A stretch of 64,000 bases of DNA from Romboutsia ilealis (GTDB taxonomy: Bacteria > Bacillota > Clostridia > Peptostreptococcales > Peptostreptococcaceae): positions 854,912-918,911 of the forward strand of contig NZ_LN555523.1 of assembly GCF_900015215.1 (NCBI RefSeq), in the 5' to 3' direction. Below are positions 1-8,071 of the stretch, piece after piece (positions within the stretch are counted from its first letter, which is position 1; each line of letters begins with the position of its first letter). A model generated the notes under the pieces. It was not told the origin of the DNA. It searched no databases and saw nothing but the letters and a program-made list of their open reading frames with translations. The position numbers and the translations under genes were made by a program.

Positions 1-1113
1 GATATGAAAATATATTCAACATTAGATAGAAGAGAAGCCTTAAAAGATGCTGATTTTGTAACTACACAATTTAGAGTAGGTCAATTAGATGCTAGAATAA
101 AAGATGAAAAAATACCTCTATCTCATGGATTAATTGGTCAAGAAACCAATGGTGCTGGGGGATTGTTTAAAGCATTAAGAACAATTCCAGTAATACTAGA
201 CATAATAAAAGATATTCAAGAATTATGTAGTGATGCATGGCTTATAAACTTTACAAATCCAGCAGGTATTGTTAGTGAAGCTGTTTTTAGATATACGAAT
301 TTTAAAAGATACATAGGTTTATGTAATGTACCAATAGGCATGAAAAATAATTTAGCTAAGTTATTAGAAGTTGATCCTAGTAGAATAGATATGGATTTTG
401 CGGGATTAAATCATATGGTTTATGGACTTAATGTAAAACTTGATGGTGAAGATATAACTGGTGAATCTATAGTTAAGTATATAGAAGGCAATATTACAAT
501 GAAAAATATAAAAGATATAGAATTTAACAAGGAATTTATAAAAGCTTTAGGTGTTATACCTTGTCCATATCACAGATATTATTATAAGTCAGCTGATATG
601 CTTAAAAGTGAATTAGAAGAATTTAAGGAAGGAACGATTAGAGGTCAAGTAGTTAAAAAGTTAGAGGAAGAACTATTTGAACTTTATAAAGATGAAACTC
701 TTGATATAAAACCACCTCAATTAGAAAAAAGAGGAGGAGCTTATTATAGTGATGCAGCATGTAATTTAATAAACTCTATTTATAATAATAAAAAAGATAT
801 ACAAGTAGTTAATACATTAAATAATGGAGCTATAAGTGATTTTAAAGATGATGAAGTTGTTGAAGTAAGCTGTGTTATAACTAAGGAAGGTCCAAGACCA
901 ATTTCTATGGGATATTTACCAACAGCTATAAGTGGTTTAGTAAGGCAAATAAAATCATTTGAACTTTTAGCAGCAAAAGCGGCTGTTACAGGCGATTATG
1001 ATACTGCATACTTAGCACTTTGTATAAATCCATTAACATCATCTGATGATGTTGCGAAGATAGTGTTTGATGAATTAATAGATGCTCATAGTGAATATCT
1101 TATAAAAAAATAA
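1..1113 (+). CDS. 6-phospho-beta-glycosidase, GH4 family (5' end outside window)
   Basis: Family 4 glycosidases use NAD+ and a divalent metal to split phosphorylated disaccharides delivered by a PTS. The visible 370 codons carry family signatures: NFTNPAG, GLCNVPIG with the metal-binding Cys, and GLNH with the metal-binding His. The frame is open to base 1 and the N-terminal glycine-rich dinucleotide motif of a roughly 440-residue enzyme is absent, so the gene begins upstream and the ATG at 4 is internal. It is followed closely by a ChbG-like deacetylase and a complete PTS, so a phosphorylated cellobiose- or chitobiose-type disaccharide is the likely substrate; the exact sugar cannot be read from sequence. 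Confidence 0.88.
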   Translation, partial: DMKIYSTLDRREALKDADFVTTQFRVGQLDARIKDEKIPLSHGLIGQETNGAGGLFKALRTIPVILDIIKDIQELCSDAWLINFTNPAGIVSEAVFRYTNFKRYIGLCNVPIGMKNNLAKLLEVDPSRIDMDFAGLNHMVYGLNVKLDGEDITGESIVKYIEGNITMKNIKDIEFNKEFIKALGVIPCPYHRYYYKSADMLKSELEEFKEGTIRGQVVKKLEEELFELYKDETLDIKPPQLEKRGGAYYSDAACNLINSIYNNKKDIQVVNTLNNGAISDFKDDEVVEVSCVITKEGPRPISMGYLPTAISGLVRQIKSFELLAAKAAVTGDYDTAYLALCINPLTSSDDVAKIVFDELIDAHSEYLIKK

Positions 1114-1133
1114 GAATAGAAAAGGTGAAAATA

Positions 1134-1868
1134 TTGAGTAAATTAATAGTTAATGCAGATGATTTTGGATACAGCGAGGCTGTAAATTATGGGATTATAT
1201 CTGCACATAGAAATGGAATAGTAACTTCGACAACAATGATGGCTAATATGCCTGGGTTTGATCATGCTGTAAACTTATTAAAAGAAAACAAAGACCTTGG
1301 ATGTGGAGTTCATATGACATTAAGTTGTAATAAACCACTAAATGATAATTTAAAAAGTTTAGTTGATGAAAATGGGATGTTTTATAGAAGAATAAATGAA
1401 GAAGTTTTAAATAAAATTGATTTAGATGAACTATATTATGAATTTTGTTCTCAGATAGATAAAGTAAAAAATGCAGGTATTGAAATAACGCACTTAGATA
1501 GTCATCATCATGTTCATACAATTTTATATTTTAAAGAAGTTATAAAAGCTATAATGGATAAATATAATTTAAAAATAAGAGGTGGATTTGAGTATGAATC
1601 TGACTATAAGGAAAACGTTATTCCTTGTGTAGATTTATTTTATGATAAAAATGTTGATATAGAGTTTTTTAATAATAATATGGCAAAAATAAAGTCTTAT
1701 GATATATGTGATTTAATGACTCATCCAGCATTTATAGATAATTACTTATTAAATTCAACTTCATACGCTATAAATAGAGCAAAAGAGTATGAAATATTGA
1801 CTAGTAAAAAAGTAAAAACAATATTAAATGAAAATGAAATAATTTTAACTAATTATAAAAATCTATAA
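1134..1868 (+). CDS. chbG: ChbG/YdjC-family carbohydrate deacetylase
   Basis: The family removes N-acetyl groups from chitobiose or chitobiose 6-phosphate in the cytoplasm so that the phospho-glycosidase can act. Metal and catalytic motifs are visible: NADDFG at the N-terminus, GVHMTL, and the His-rich HLDSHHHVH. I place the start at TTG 1134, because the in-frame GTG at 1125 lies inside the ribosome binding site AAAGGTG (1121-1127). It sits 20 bp after the GH4 gene and just before the PTS EIIA gene, the partnership seen in chb-type operons. Family is clear; chitobiose as substrate is inferred from the context. Confidence 0.85.
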   Translation: MSKLIVNADDFGYSEAVNYGIISAHRNGIVTSTTMMANMPGFDHAVNLLKENKDLGCGVHMTLSCNKPLNDNLKSLVDENGMFYRRINEEVLNKIDLDELYYEFCSQIDKVKNAGIEITHLDSHHHVHTILYFKEVIKAIMDKYNLKIRGGFEYESDYKENVIPCVDLFYDKNVDIEFFNNNMAKIKSYDICDLMTHPAFIDNYLLNSTSYAINRAKEYEILTSKKVKTILNENEIILTNYKNL

Positions 1869-1888
1869 CAGATAATTTGGAGGGGAAA

Positions 1889-2197
1889 ATGGAAGAGATA
1901 GTTTTAAATATTATAATACATTCAGGAAATGCAAAAGCAAAACTTTATGAAGCGCTTCACGCTTCAAAAGAAAATGATTTTGATAAAGCAGATAAGTTTT
2001 TAAAAGAAGCGGATGAAGAAGTATTAAACGCTCATAAAATACAAACTAAATTAATCCAAGATGAAGCATCAGGAAATAAAAGTGAGATATCAATGTTATT
2101 AATACATTCTCAAGATCACTTAATGACTTGTATGAGTGAAAAAAATCTTATAAGAGAAATTATTGAACTAAGAAAAGAGCTAAAAAATAAAAATTAA
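1889..2197 (+). CDS. PTS lactose/cellobiose-family EIIA
   Basis: Small helical cytoplasmic phosphocarrier that takes phosphate from HPr and passes it to EIIB. The motif LLIHSQDHLMT contains the phosphorylated His (residue 73 from this start) and the metal-binding Asp three residues on. Length (102 residues) is normal. The ATG at 1889 is chosen because GGAGGGG lies just before it; an in-frame TTG at 1877 overlaps that site. EIIA, EIIB and EIIC are encoded as separate proteins in that order, the usual arrangement of chitobiose/cellobiose permeases. Confidence 0.92.
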   Translation: MEEIVLNIIIHSGNAKAKLYEALHASKENDFDKADKFLKEADEEVLNAHKIQTKLIQDEASGNKSEISMLLIHSQDHLMTCMSEKNLIREIIELRKELKNKN

Positions 2198-2230
2198 ATT
2201 ATAAAAAAAATATATAAGGGGGAATAAAAA

Positions 2231-2566
2231 ATGAAAAAGAAAATTTATTTATTTTGTAGCGCAGGTATGTCAACAAGCTTATTAGCAAGTAAAATGCAAA
2301 AGGTAGCAGATGAACATAATTTACCAATAGAGGTAGAAGCTTTTCCATATTTAGAAATAGATAAAATCGTGGAAGAAAAAAATCCAGATTGTATATTATT
2401 AGGACCTCAAGTTAAGTACATGTACAATGAAATAAAAGCAAAATTTGAAACAGAATCGTTACCAGTAGCAGTAATAGACATGACTGATTATGGAACTATG
2501 AATGGAGAAAAAGTTTTAAAGACAGCAATAAAGTTAATAAAGGCTAGCAAAAAATCAAATGCATAA
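2231..2566 (+). CDS. PTS lactose/cellobiose-family EIIB
   Basis: Cytoplasmic EIIB phosphocarrier of the lactose/N,N'-diacetylchitobiose family. The phosphorylated residue is Cys9 in YLFCSAGMSTSLL, the signature P-loop-like motif of the family. The 111-residue length is typical. It has its own GGGGG-type ribosome binding site at about 2218-2223 and lies between EIIA and EIIC. It should transfer phosphate to the sugar bound by the EIIC gene product next door. Confidence 0.93.
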   Translation: MKKKIYLFCSAGMSTSLLASKMQKVADEHNLPIEVEAFPYLEIDKIVEEKNPDCILLGPQVKYMYNEIKAKFETESLPVAVIDMTDYGTMNGEKVLKTAIKLIKASKKSNA

Positions 2567-2601
2567 AATAGATTAAAAATTATGTGGGAGGGGGATAAAA
2601 A

Positions 2602-3951
2602 ATGAATAGATTTATGTCAGGTCTTGAAAAAGTACTTATGCCTTTGGCTGAAAAGATAGGGCAAAACAAATTGCTTATAGCAATAAGAGATGGTTTCTTA
2701 GTATCATCTCCACTATTAATAATAGGTTCAATATTTTTATTAATAGCTAACTTCCCAATTCCAGGATGGGAAGAATTCTGGGCACAATTCTTTGGTGCAG
2801 ATTGGACAGCAAAATTATCACATCCAGTTGCTGCAACATTTGATGTAATGACATTACTTGCAGTATTTGGAATAGGTTATTCATATGCAAAGCAAACCGA
2901 TGTTGATCCAATAGCATCAGCTGCAGTAGCAATGGTTGCATTTTTCATATTAACTCCATTTAGTATAGGATATACTCCAGAAGGTGCAACTGAAGCAGTA
3001 TCAATTACTGGTATACCTTTAGGATGGATGGGATCTAAAGGTATGTTTGTTGGTATGATAACAGCAATAACTTCTGTTAAATTATTTGGTGCAGTTACTA
3101 AAAAAGGTTGGGTAATAAAGATGCCAGAAGGCGTTCCTCCAACTGTTGCAAAATCATTTGCAGCACTTATACCAAGTGCAGTTGTAATGGTAGTATATTT
3201 TATAATTAATACATTATTTGGATTAACTCCTTATGGGAATGTACACGAATTCATATATAAATTTTTACAAATGCCATTATTACATTTAGGAAATAGTTTA
3301 GGAGCTATGGTAGTAGCTTACATATTCTTACATTTCTTCTGGTTCTTTGGAATAAATGGAGGAAGTGTTGTAGGAGCAGTATATAATCCAATATTAAAAA
3401 TATTATCAGCTGAAAACTTAGAAGCATTTAAAGCTGGAATTGAAATACCAAACATAATAACTGGTCAATTTCAAGATATGTTTGCTACTTTCGGAGGAGC
3501 AGGAAGTACATTATCTCTTTTAATAGCTATGATATTAATATGTAAGAGTAAACGTATTAAATCATTAGGTAAATTATCAGTATTACCAGGTATATTTGGT
3601 ATAAATGAACCAATAATATTTGGTTTACCAATAATGTTAAATCCAATATTATTAGTACCATTTGTATTAGTTCCTACTGTAAATATAATAATAACTTACT
3701 TCTGTATGTCAGCAGGATTAGTTCCTTTAACTAATGGTGTACAATTACCATGGACGACACCAATAATTTTCTCAGGATTTTTAACAACAGGATGGCAAGG
3801 AGCGGTATTACAAGTAATATTATTAATATTAGGTGTATTTATGTATATGCCATTTATAAAAATGCTTGACAATCAATACTTAAAAGAAGAAAAAGAACAT
3901 GAAGAAGATGATTTAGATGAAGATTTATCATTTGATGACTTAACATTCTAG
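2602..3951 (+). CDS. PTS lactose/cellobiose-family EIIC permease
   Basis: Polytopic membrane protein that carries the sugar across the membrane for phosphorylation. 449 residues with about ten hydrophobic segments and a charged, acidic C-terminal tail (EEKEHEEDDLDEDLSFDD). Family features include the N-terminal LMPLAEKIGQNKLL segment and FGINEPIIFGLPIMLNP, the conserved sugar-site loop of lactose/cellobiose EIIC proteins. It follows EIIB by 35 bp with a GGGAGGGGG ribosome binding site. With the GH4 enzyme and ChbG it points to import of cellobiose or chitobiose. Confidence 0.93.
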   Translation: MNRFMSGLEKVLMPLAEKIGQNKLLIAIRDGFLVSSPLLIIGSIFLLIANFPIPGWEEFWAQFFGADWTAKLSHPVAATFDVMTLLAVFGIGYSYAKQTDVDPIASAAVAMVAFFILTPFSIGYTPEGATEAVSITGIPLGWMGSKGMFVGMITAITSVKLFGAVTKKGWVIKMPEGVPPTVAKSFAALIPSAVVMVVYFIINTLFGLTPYGNVHEFIYKFLQMPLLHLGNSLGAMVVAYIFLHFFWFFGINGGSVVGAVYNPILKILSAENLEAFKAGIEIPNIITGQFQDMFATFGGAGSTLSLLIAMILICKSKRIKSLGKLSVLPGIFGINEPIIFGLPIMLNPILLVPFVLVPTVNIIITYFCMSAGLVPLTNGVQLPWTTPIIFSGFLTTGWQGAVLQVILLILGVFMYMPFIKMLDNQYLKEEKEHEEDDLDEDLSFDDLTF

Positions 3952-3961
3952 GAGGTAGAAA

Positions 3962-4480
3962 ATGAGTAAGGTTTTAATGATACTTGATCAAATTCAAGCA
4001 GGGGCTGGAGGAAAGGAAAAGGCAGATTTACCACCAGCAGGAAAATCACTTCCATTAGGTCCAGGTGTTATGATGGAGCCATTTTTAAATGATTTAAAAA
4101 TAGTAGCAACACTTTATTGTGGAGATGAATATTTTATAAATAATTCTGAAGAAGTAAGTAATAAAATGTGTGCTATGGTTAAAAAGTTAAATCCAGATGT
4201 AGTAATATGTGGACCAAGTTTTAATTTTGAAAACTTTTCTAAAATGAGTTGTATTTTAGCTCAGAAAATAAAAGAAGAAACTAATATAGAAGCATTTGTT
4301 GCAATGTCTGAGGAAAATAGTGAATTGATTAATGAATATAAAAATAATTTATATATAGTAAAAACACCAAAAAAGGGTGGAATAGGTCTTAATGATAGTT
4401 TAAAAAATATATGTAAACTAGCTAAATCATTATCAAATAAAGAAGATGTGAGTGCTTTAACTAAAGAAATCTGTTATTAA
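3962..4480 (+). CDS. GrdB-like protein limited to the N-terminal domain
   Basis: 172 residues that resemble the N-terminal part of GrdB-type subunits of glycine/sarcosine/betaine reductase: an initial segment with GGKEKAD, then LGPGVMM, VATLYCGDEYF, NPDVVICGPSFN and a later IYVVKT-like strand. Full GrdB is about 430 residues and carries selenocysteine in its C-terminal half; here the frame ends normally at TAA and is followed at once by a terminator, so the catalytic half is absent. It is 10 bp behind EIIC and is the last gene of the sugar operon. A reductase role is therefore unlikely; a binding or regulatory role in sugar metabolism is possible but unproven. Similarity is recognised from memory of the family, not aligned. 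Confidence 0.6.
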   Translation: MSKVLMILDQIQAGAGGKEKADLPPAGKSLPLGPGVMMEPFLNDLKIVATLYCGDEYFINNSEEVSNKMCAMVKKLNPDVVICGPSFNFENFSKMSCILAQKIKEETNIEAFVAMSEENSELINEYKNNLYIVKTPKKGGIGLNDSLKNICKLAKSLSNKEDVSALTKEICY

Positions 4481-4486
4481 AATCAT

Positions 4487-4512
4487 AAAGCCCTGAATAA
4501 TTCAGGGCTTTA
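4487..4512 (+). terminator. Intrinsic terminator after the PTS operon
   Basis: Inverted repeat AAAGCCCTGAAT / ATTCAGGGCTTT follows the stop of the GrdB-like gene by 6 bp and ends in a short T-containing tract. It separates the PTS operon from the glycosylasparaginase gene, although read-through is likely because that gene starts 28 bp later with no obvious promoter between. Confidence 0.7.
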
Positions 4513-4539
4513 AAGTTAAGTTAAATGGAGGAAAAGATT

Positions 4540-5496
4540 ATGTGGGCAATGATAGCTACATGGAGAATGGCGATAGAAGGAGTAACAAAAGCATGTAATG
4601 AACTTGAAAAAGGTATGGATGCAGGAGATGCAGTAGAGTTAGCAGTAAGAGAAGTAGAAGATTATCCATTTTATAAATCAGTTGGATATGGAGGACTTCC
4701 AAATGAAAACTGTGAAGTTGAATTAGATGCAGCATATATGGATGGAGATACTCTTAGTATAGGTGCAGTAGCAGGAATAAAGGATTTTGCAAATCCAGTA
4801 AGTATAGCTAGAAAATTAAGTGATGATAAAGTGAATAATTTCCTAGTTGGATTAGGAGCTGAAGAATATGCTCATAAAAATGGATTTGAAAGAAAAAATA
4901 TGTTAACAGATAGAGCAAAATTACACTATGCAAAAAGAAAAAAAGAGACATTAGATAAAGGTCTTAGTCCTTATGCAGGACATGACACGGTTGGTATGAT
5001 ATCTTTAGATGAAAAAGGAAAAATGTGCGCTGCAACATCAACAAGTGGATTATTTATGAAAAAAAGAGGAAGAATAGGAGATTCTGCTCTTTCAGGGTCA
5101 GGTTTTTATGTAGATAGTGAAGTAGGAGGAGCAACTGCAACAGGACTTGGCGAGGACTTAATGAAAGGATGTATATCTTATGAGATTGTAAGGCTTATGA
5201 AGGAAGGTAAGCATCCACAAGAAGCTTGCGATATAGCGGTTAGTCAACTTGATGCAGAACTTAAAAGAAGAAGAGGAAAAGCTGGAGATTTATCTTTAGT
5301 AGCATTAAATAATAAAGGAGAATGGGGAGTAGCAACTAATATTGAAGGTTTTTCATTCTCAGTAGCAACAAAAGATGAAGCTCCAACTGTTTACGTATCA
5401 AAAGTTGTTAATGGAAAAACTATACATGAAGTTGCATCACAAGAATGGCTAGATGCATATGCAAAAAGAATAAAAGCACCAATTGATATAGATTAA
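4540..5496 (+). CDS. Glycosylasparaginase (N4-(beta-N-acetylglucosaminyl)-L-asparaginase)
   Basis: N-terminal nucleophile hydrolase that cleaves the GlcNAc-asparagine bond left when N-glycoproteins are degraded. The self-cleavage site and nucleophile are visible in GHDTVGMI, with Thr150 becoming the new N-terminus of the beta chain; the following TSTSG and GDSALSGSG segments are family substrate-pocket loops. 318 residues is normal. The start is ATG 4540 (WAMIATW), since the in-frame ATG at 4525 overlaps the GGAGG binding site. Its place behind a ChbG/PTS/GH4 operon supports breakdown of the N-glycan core. No signal peptide is seen, so it acts in the cytoplasm. Confidence 0.87.
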   Translation: MWAMIATWRMAIEGVTKACNELEKGMDAGDAVELAVREVEDYPFYKSVGYGGLPNENCEVELDAAYMDGDTLSIGAVAGIKDFANPVSIARKLSDDKVNNFLVGLGAEEYAHKNGFERKNMLTDRAKLHYAKRKKETLDKGLSPYAGHDTVGMISLDEKGKMCAATSTSGLFMKKRGRIGDSALSGSGFYVDSEVGGATATGLGEDLMKGCISYEIVRLMKEGKHPQEACDIAVSQLDAELKRRRGKAGDLSLVALNNKGEWGVATNIEGFSFSVATKDEAPTVYVSKVVNGKTIHEVASQEWLDAYAKRIKAPIDID

Positions 5497-5513
5497 TAAA
5501 GGGGTGTATTTTT

Positions 5514-6569
5514 ATGGATATCTTAAATAATAAGGTTGATAATCTTAAAGATTTATTAATAGATGATATTTTAGATATAGTAAAAATACCTAGCGTTAAA
5601 GGGAAAGCTACAAATAGCTTTCCCTTTGGTGAAAATGTAGCTAAAGCTTTAAATAAGGCATTAGAAATATCTGAAAAGCTAGGATTTAAAACTAAAAATT
5701 TAGATAATTACATAGGATATGCTGACTATGGAGAAGGTGAAGATTATATATGCATAATTGGACATATAGATGTAGTTAAAGAAGGAAGTGGATGGACATA
5801 TCCACCATATAGTGGTCATATAGAAAATGGAAATATATATGCAAGAGGAGTATTAGATAATAAAGGACCAATAATAAGTGCATTATATGGACTTTATGCA
5901 ATAAAAGAGTTAGGTATTAAATTAGATAAAAAAGTTAGAGTAATATTTGGAACTGATGAAGAAAGTGGATTTGGTGATATACCATATTATTTAGAAAATG
6001 AAAAAGAACCTATAATGGGATTTACTCCTGACTGTAAGTATCCAGTTGTTTATGGTGAAAAAGGTATGGCAAGGTTTAAAGTTACAACTACTAATAATAT
6101 AGATGAAGATACTTTTGTTAGTTTATTAGATAATTTATCTAGCAATATAATGATCACCTATAAAGAACTATCTAGATTTGGTGATGATCTGGTATTAGAC
6201 TTTAAAGTAAAATATGACTTTAGTTATACTTTAGAAGATGTAATAGATGAAATTAAAAAAAGTATATCAAATGATCTTAATATAGAAATTGTATTAAACT
6301 TTAACCCTGTTTATTTTGATAAAGAAAGTAAGTTAGTAAAATCTTTACAAGTTGCATATGAAAGGGTTACTAATTTAGATGGTACACCAGTAACAACAAA
6401 TGGTGGAACTTATGCTAAAGTTATGCCTAATATAGTTCCTTTTGGACCATCATTTCCAGGGCAAAAAGGAATTGCACATAATGAAAATGAATATATGAGT
6501 ATAGACGATATTATATTAAATACAAAAATATTTGCAAATGCTATATATGAACTAGCTAAGGAGGATTAA
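5514..6569 (+). CDS. M20-family dipeptidase (PepV/Sapep-like), short form
   Basis: Zinc-dependent cytoplasmic dipeptidase of the M20 family. Metal-site motifs are in order: GHIDVV, VLDNKGP, GTDEESG, a TPD segment and the C-terminal GIAHNENEY. At 351 residues it is about 110 shorter than typical PepV (around 465); the gap falls in the lid/dimerisation domain between the TPD and C-terminal His motifs. It is 17 bp behind glycosylasparaginase and abuts the CutC gene, so it may release amino acids from peptides entering with glycopeptide degradation. Substrate is inferred. Confidence 0.82.
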   Translation: MDILNNKVDNLKDLLIDDILDIVKIPSVKGKATNSFPFGENVAKALNKALEISEKLGFKTKNLDNYIGYADYGEGEDYICIIGHIDVVKEGSGWTYPPYSGHIENGNIYARGVLDNKGPIISALYGLYAIKELGIKLDKKVRVIFGTDEESGFGDIPYYLENEKEPIMGFTPDCKYPVVYGEKGMARFKVTTTNNIDEDTFVSLLDNLSSNIMITYKELSRFGDDLVLDFKVKYDFSYTLEDVIDEIKKSISNDLNIEIVLNFNPVYFDKESKLVKSLQVAYERVTNLDGTPVTTNGGTYAKVMPNIVPFGPSFPGQKGIAHNENEYMSIDDIILNTKIFANAIYELAKED

Positions 6570-7241
6570 GTGTTAGAGATTATAGGAATGAGTGTTGAAG
6601 ATGCCAAGGCAATTGAATATTGTGGGGCTAATAGGATAGAACTTGTAAGTGCACTTACAGAAGGTGGACTTACACCGAGTTTTTCAATGATAGAAAAAGT
6701 TATAAATAGTGTGAATATACCTGTTAATGTAATGATTAGAAATCATGCAAAAAGCTTTAGATATAGTGAGTATGATTTAGAAGTAATGCAAAAAGATATA
6801 GAAATAGTAAAGTCTTTAGGAGCCAATGGAGTTGTACTTGGTTTATTAGATGATAATAAGAAAATAGATACGGATGGATTAGAGAAACTTTTAGAAGCTG
6901 TATCTGATATAGATGTAACTTTTCATAAAGCAATAGATGAGACTAATGTATTAGAAAGTGTTAATGTACTTAATAAATATGATAAGATAACAAATATATT
7001 AACAGCAGGGGGAGTTAAGAATATTTTAGAGAATACTAATGATATTAAATCTATGATAAAAAACTCAAAAGCTAATATATTATTAGGCGGCGGATTAAAT
7101 TTTGACAATATAGAAAATATTAAAAAATTAACACATGCAACAGATTTTCATTTTGGAACAGCTGTTAGAATTAATAAAAGTCCATTTGGAGAAATTGATA
7201 CAAATAAATTAAGTCAATTAGTAAAGCTTTTAGAAGTATAA
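6570..7241 (+). CDS. cutC: CutC-family protein
   Basis: TIM-barrel protein of the CutC family, historically called copper homeostasis protein; its biochemical role is still uncertain in most bacteria. The signatures GANRIELVSALTEGGLTPS and the VMIRNHAKSFRYS segment, then TFHKAID, are present across 223 residues, the usual length. The start is GTG 6570, directly after the TAA of the upstream gene, with GGAGG six bases before. Being last in a glycan/peptide catabolic operon rather than beside copper genes argues for a metabolic role here. Confidence 0.82.
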   Translation: MLEIIGMSVEDAKAIEYCGANRIELVSALTEGGLTPSFSMIEKVINSVNIPVNVMIRNHAKSFRYSEYDLEVMQKDIEIVKSLGANGVVLGLLDDNKKIDTDGLEKLLEAVSDIDVTFHKAIDETNVLESVNVLNKYDKITNILTAGGVKNILENTNDIKSMIKNSKANILLGGGLNFDNIENIKKLTHATDFHFGTAVRINKSPFGEIDTNKLSQLVKLLEV

Positions 7242-7263
7242 TTTTATACTTCTAAAAGCTTTA
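7222..7263 (+). terminator. Intrinsic terminator overlapping the cutC stop codon
   Basis: A perfect long inverted repeat, TAAAGCTTTTAGAAGTATAA and its complement, spans the last codons and stop of cutC. The right arm ends in TTTA. It closes the 4.5-7.2 kb operon. Confidence 0.75.
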
Positions 7264-7304
7264 TTGATAAAGATATAAGGACAGATTTATAAAGGATAAT
7301 ATTT

Positions 7305-7381
7305 ACATTGGAATATAAAAAAAGTAAAATGTGATTATAGATATATAATTATAAAAAGGTGGATTTTATAAATAGTAAGTT
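7305..7381 (+). repeat. Orphan copy of the ECF S-component leader
   Basis: From ACATTGGAATATAAA to AATAGTAAG this stretch closely matches the leader and first codons of the gene at 8839 (copy at 8772-8850), but the start codon is ATA instead of ATG and no reading frame follows. It looks like a relic of a duplication of the leader or of a lost paralogous gene. The rest of the 7264-7536 gap is AT-rich with no further feature I can name. Confidence 0.6.
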
Positions 7382-7536
7382 TTAAATTCCAAAGAAATTA
7401 TAAAATTATGTAATTTGTATTTTCTATACAAGCTCTTAATAAAGTTAAAAAAGAATCTAATGAGTTTGCATAATTTTTTATTATCTCCTAAAAATAATTG
7501 TAGGCTAAACGATAGATTATTTATAGGAGGCATAAA

Positions 7537-7836
7537 ATGGATTTTAGAAATGATGGAGTAATAGGAAATTTACCTAAAAATATAAACAAAGAAGTTCCAA
7601 CTCCAAATGCTGATGCAAAAACAATAACAAAGCTTGTAAAGCATGATGGAGATGTTGTTGGATATGAATTATCAAATGGTCAAAGAATAACTAAGGATGA
7701 AGGAATACAAATGGCTAAAATGGGAGAAATAGCAGGTGTTGCTGTCGCTACTAATAAAGGCAATGAGTATTTAAGAAGTTTACCAGATGATAATGAAAAT
7801 AACAATTTAGGCAATTTACCTAGTATAACTGACTAA
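7537..7836 (+). CDS. DUF3892-like small protein
   Basis: 99 residues, soluble, with a central segment TITKLVKHDGDVVGYELSNGQRITKDEGIQMAKMGEI that fits the DUF3892 pattern (a small beta-rich domain of unknown function common in clostridia and bacilli). Both ends carry a NLP-S/T-type motif (IGNLPKN near the start and LGNLPSITD at the end). Start ATG 7537 follows AGGAGGC. It is monocistronic, with its own terminator. No function can be assigned. Confidence 0.65.
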   Translation: MDFRNDGVIGNLPKNINKEVPTPNADAKTITKLVKHDGDVVGYELSNGQRITKDEGIQMAKMGEIAGVAVATNKGNEYLRSLPDDNENNNLGNLPSITD

Positions 7837-7839
7837 TAT

Positions 7840-7880
7840 AAAAAGGTCTAAGATAATCATGATTATCTTAGACCTTTTTT
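7840..7880 (+). terminator. Strong intrinsic terminator
   Basis: Perfect hairpin AAAAAGGTCTAAGATAATCA paired with its complement, ending in TTTTTT. It is symmetrical enough to stop transcripts from both sides, including the convergent gene at 8072-8674. The T-run is the left edge of repeat copy A. Confidence 0.88.
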
Positions 7881-8071
7881 ACGCTTAAGGATATTATAAT
7901 ACTTAAAAAAATATGGATAAATTCTGAATGTAAGTAATATCAACAAATTGGTTTTGAGCGTAAAAAAGATTTTGAAATACTTCGCCCACGCAGTGGCTCA
8001 AGCAACGGACGAAGTCGTTGGCGACATGAAGTGTTTCGCCGACACGTCGCTCAAGCGAAGCGAATTTTTTA
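7881..8071 (+). repeat. Terminator-linked modular repeat, copy A (full length)
   Basis: Full copy. The left half (about 7881-7975) is AT-rich and bracketed by ACGCTTAA and TTGAGCGTAAAAAA, which are inverted with respect to each other. The right half is GC-rich and holds the hairpin CAACGGACGAAGTCGTTG, the submodules with CCACGCAGTGG and GTGTTTCGCCGACAC hairpins, and ends in GCGAAGCGAATTTTTTA. It fills the gap between a terminator and the stop codon of the convergent gene. The DnaA-like site is altered here (TATGGATAA). Confidence 0.85.

Noticed and set aside
3962-4512. Selenocysteine read-through extending the GrdB-like gene
   Set aside because: The frame ends at TAA, not TGA, and a terminator follows within a few bases.
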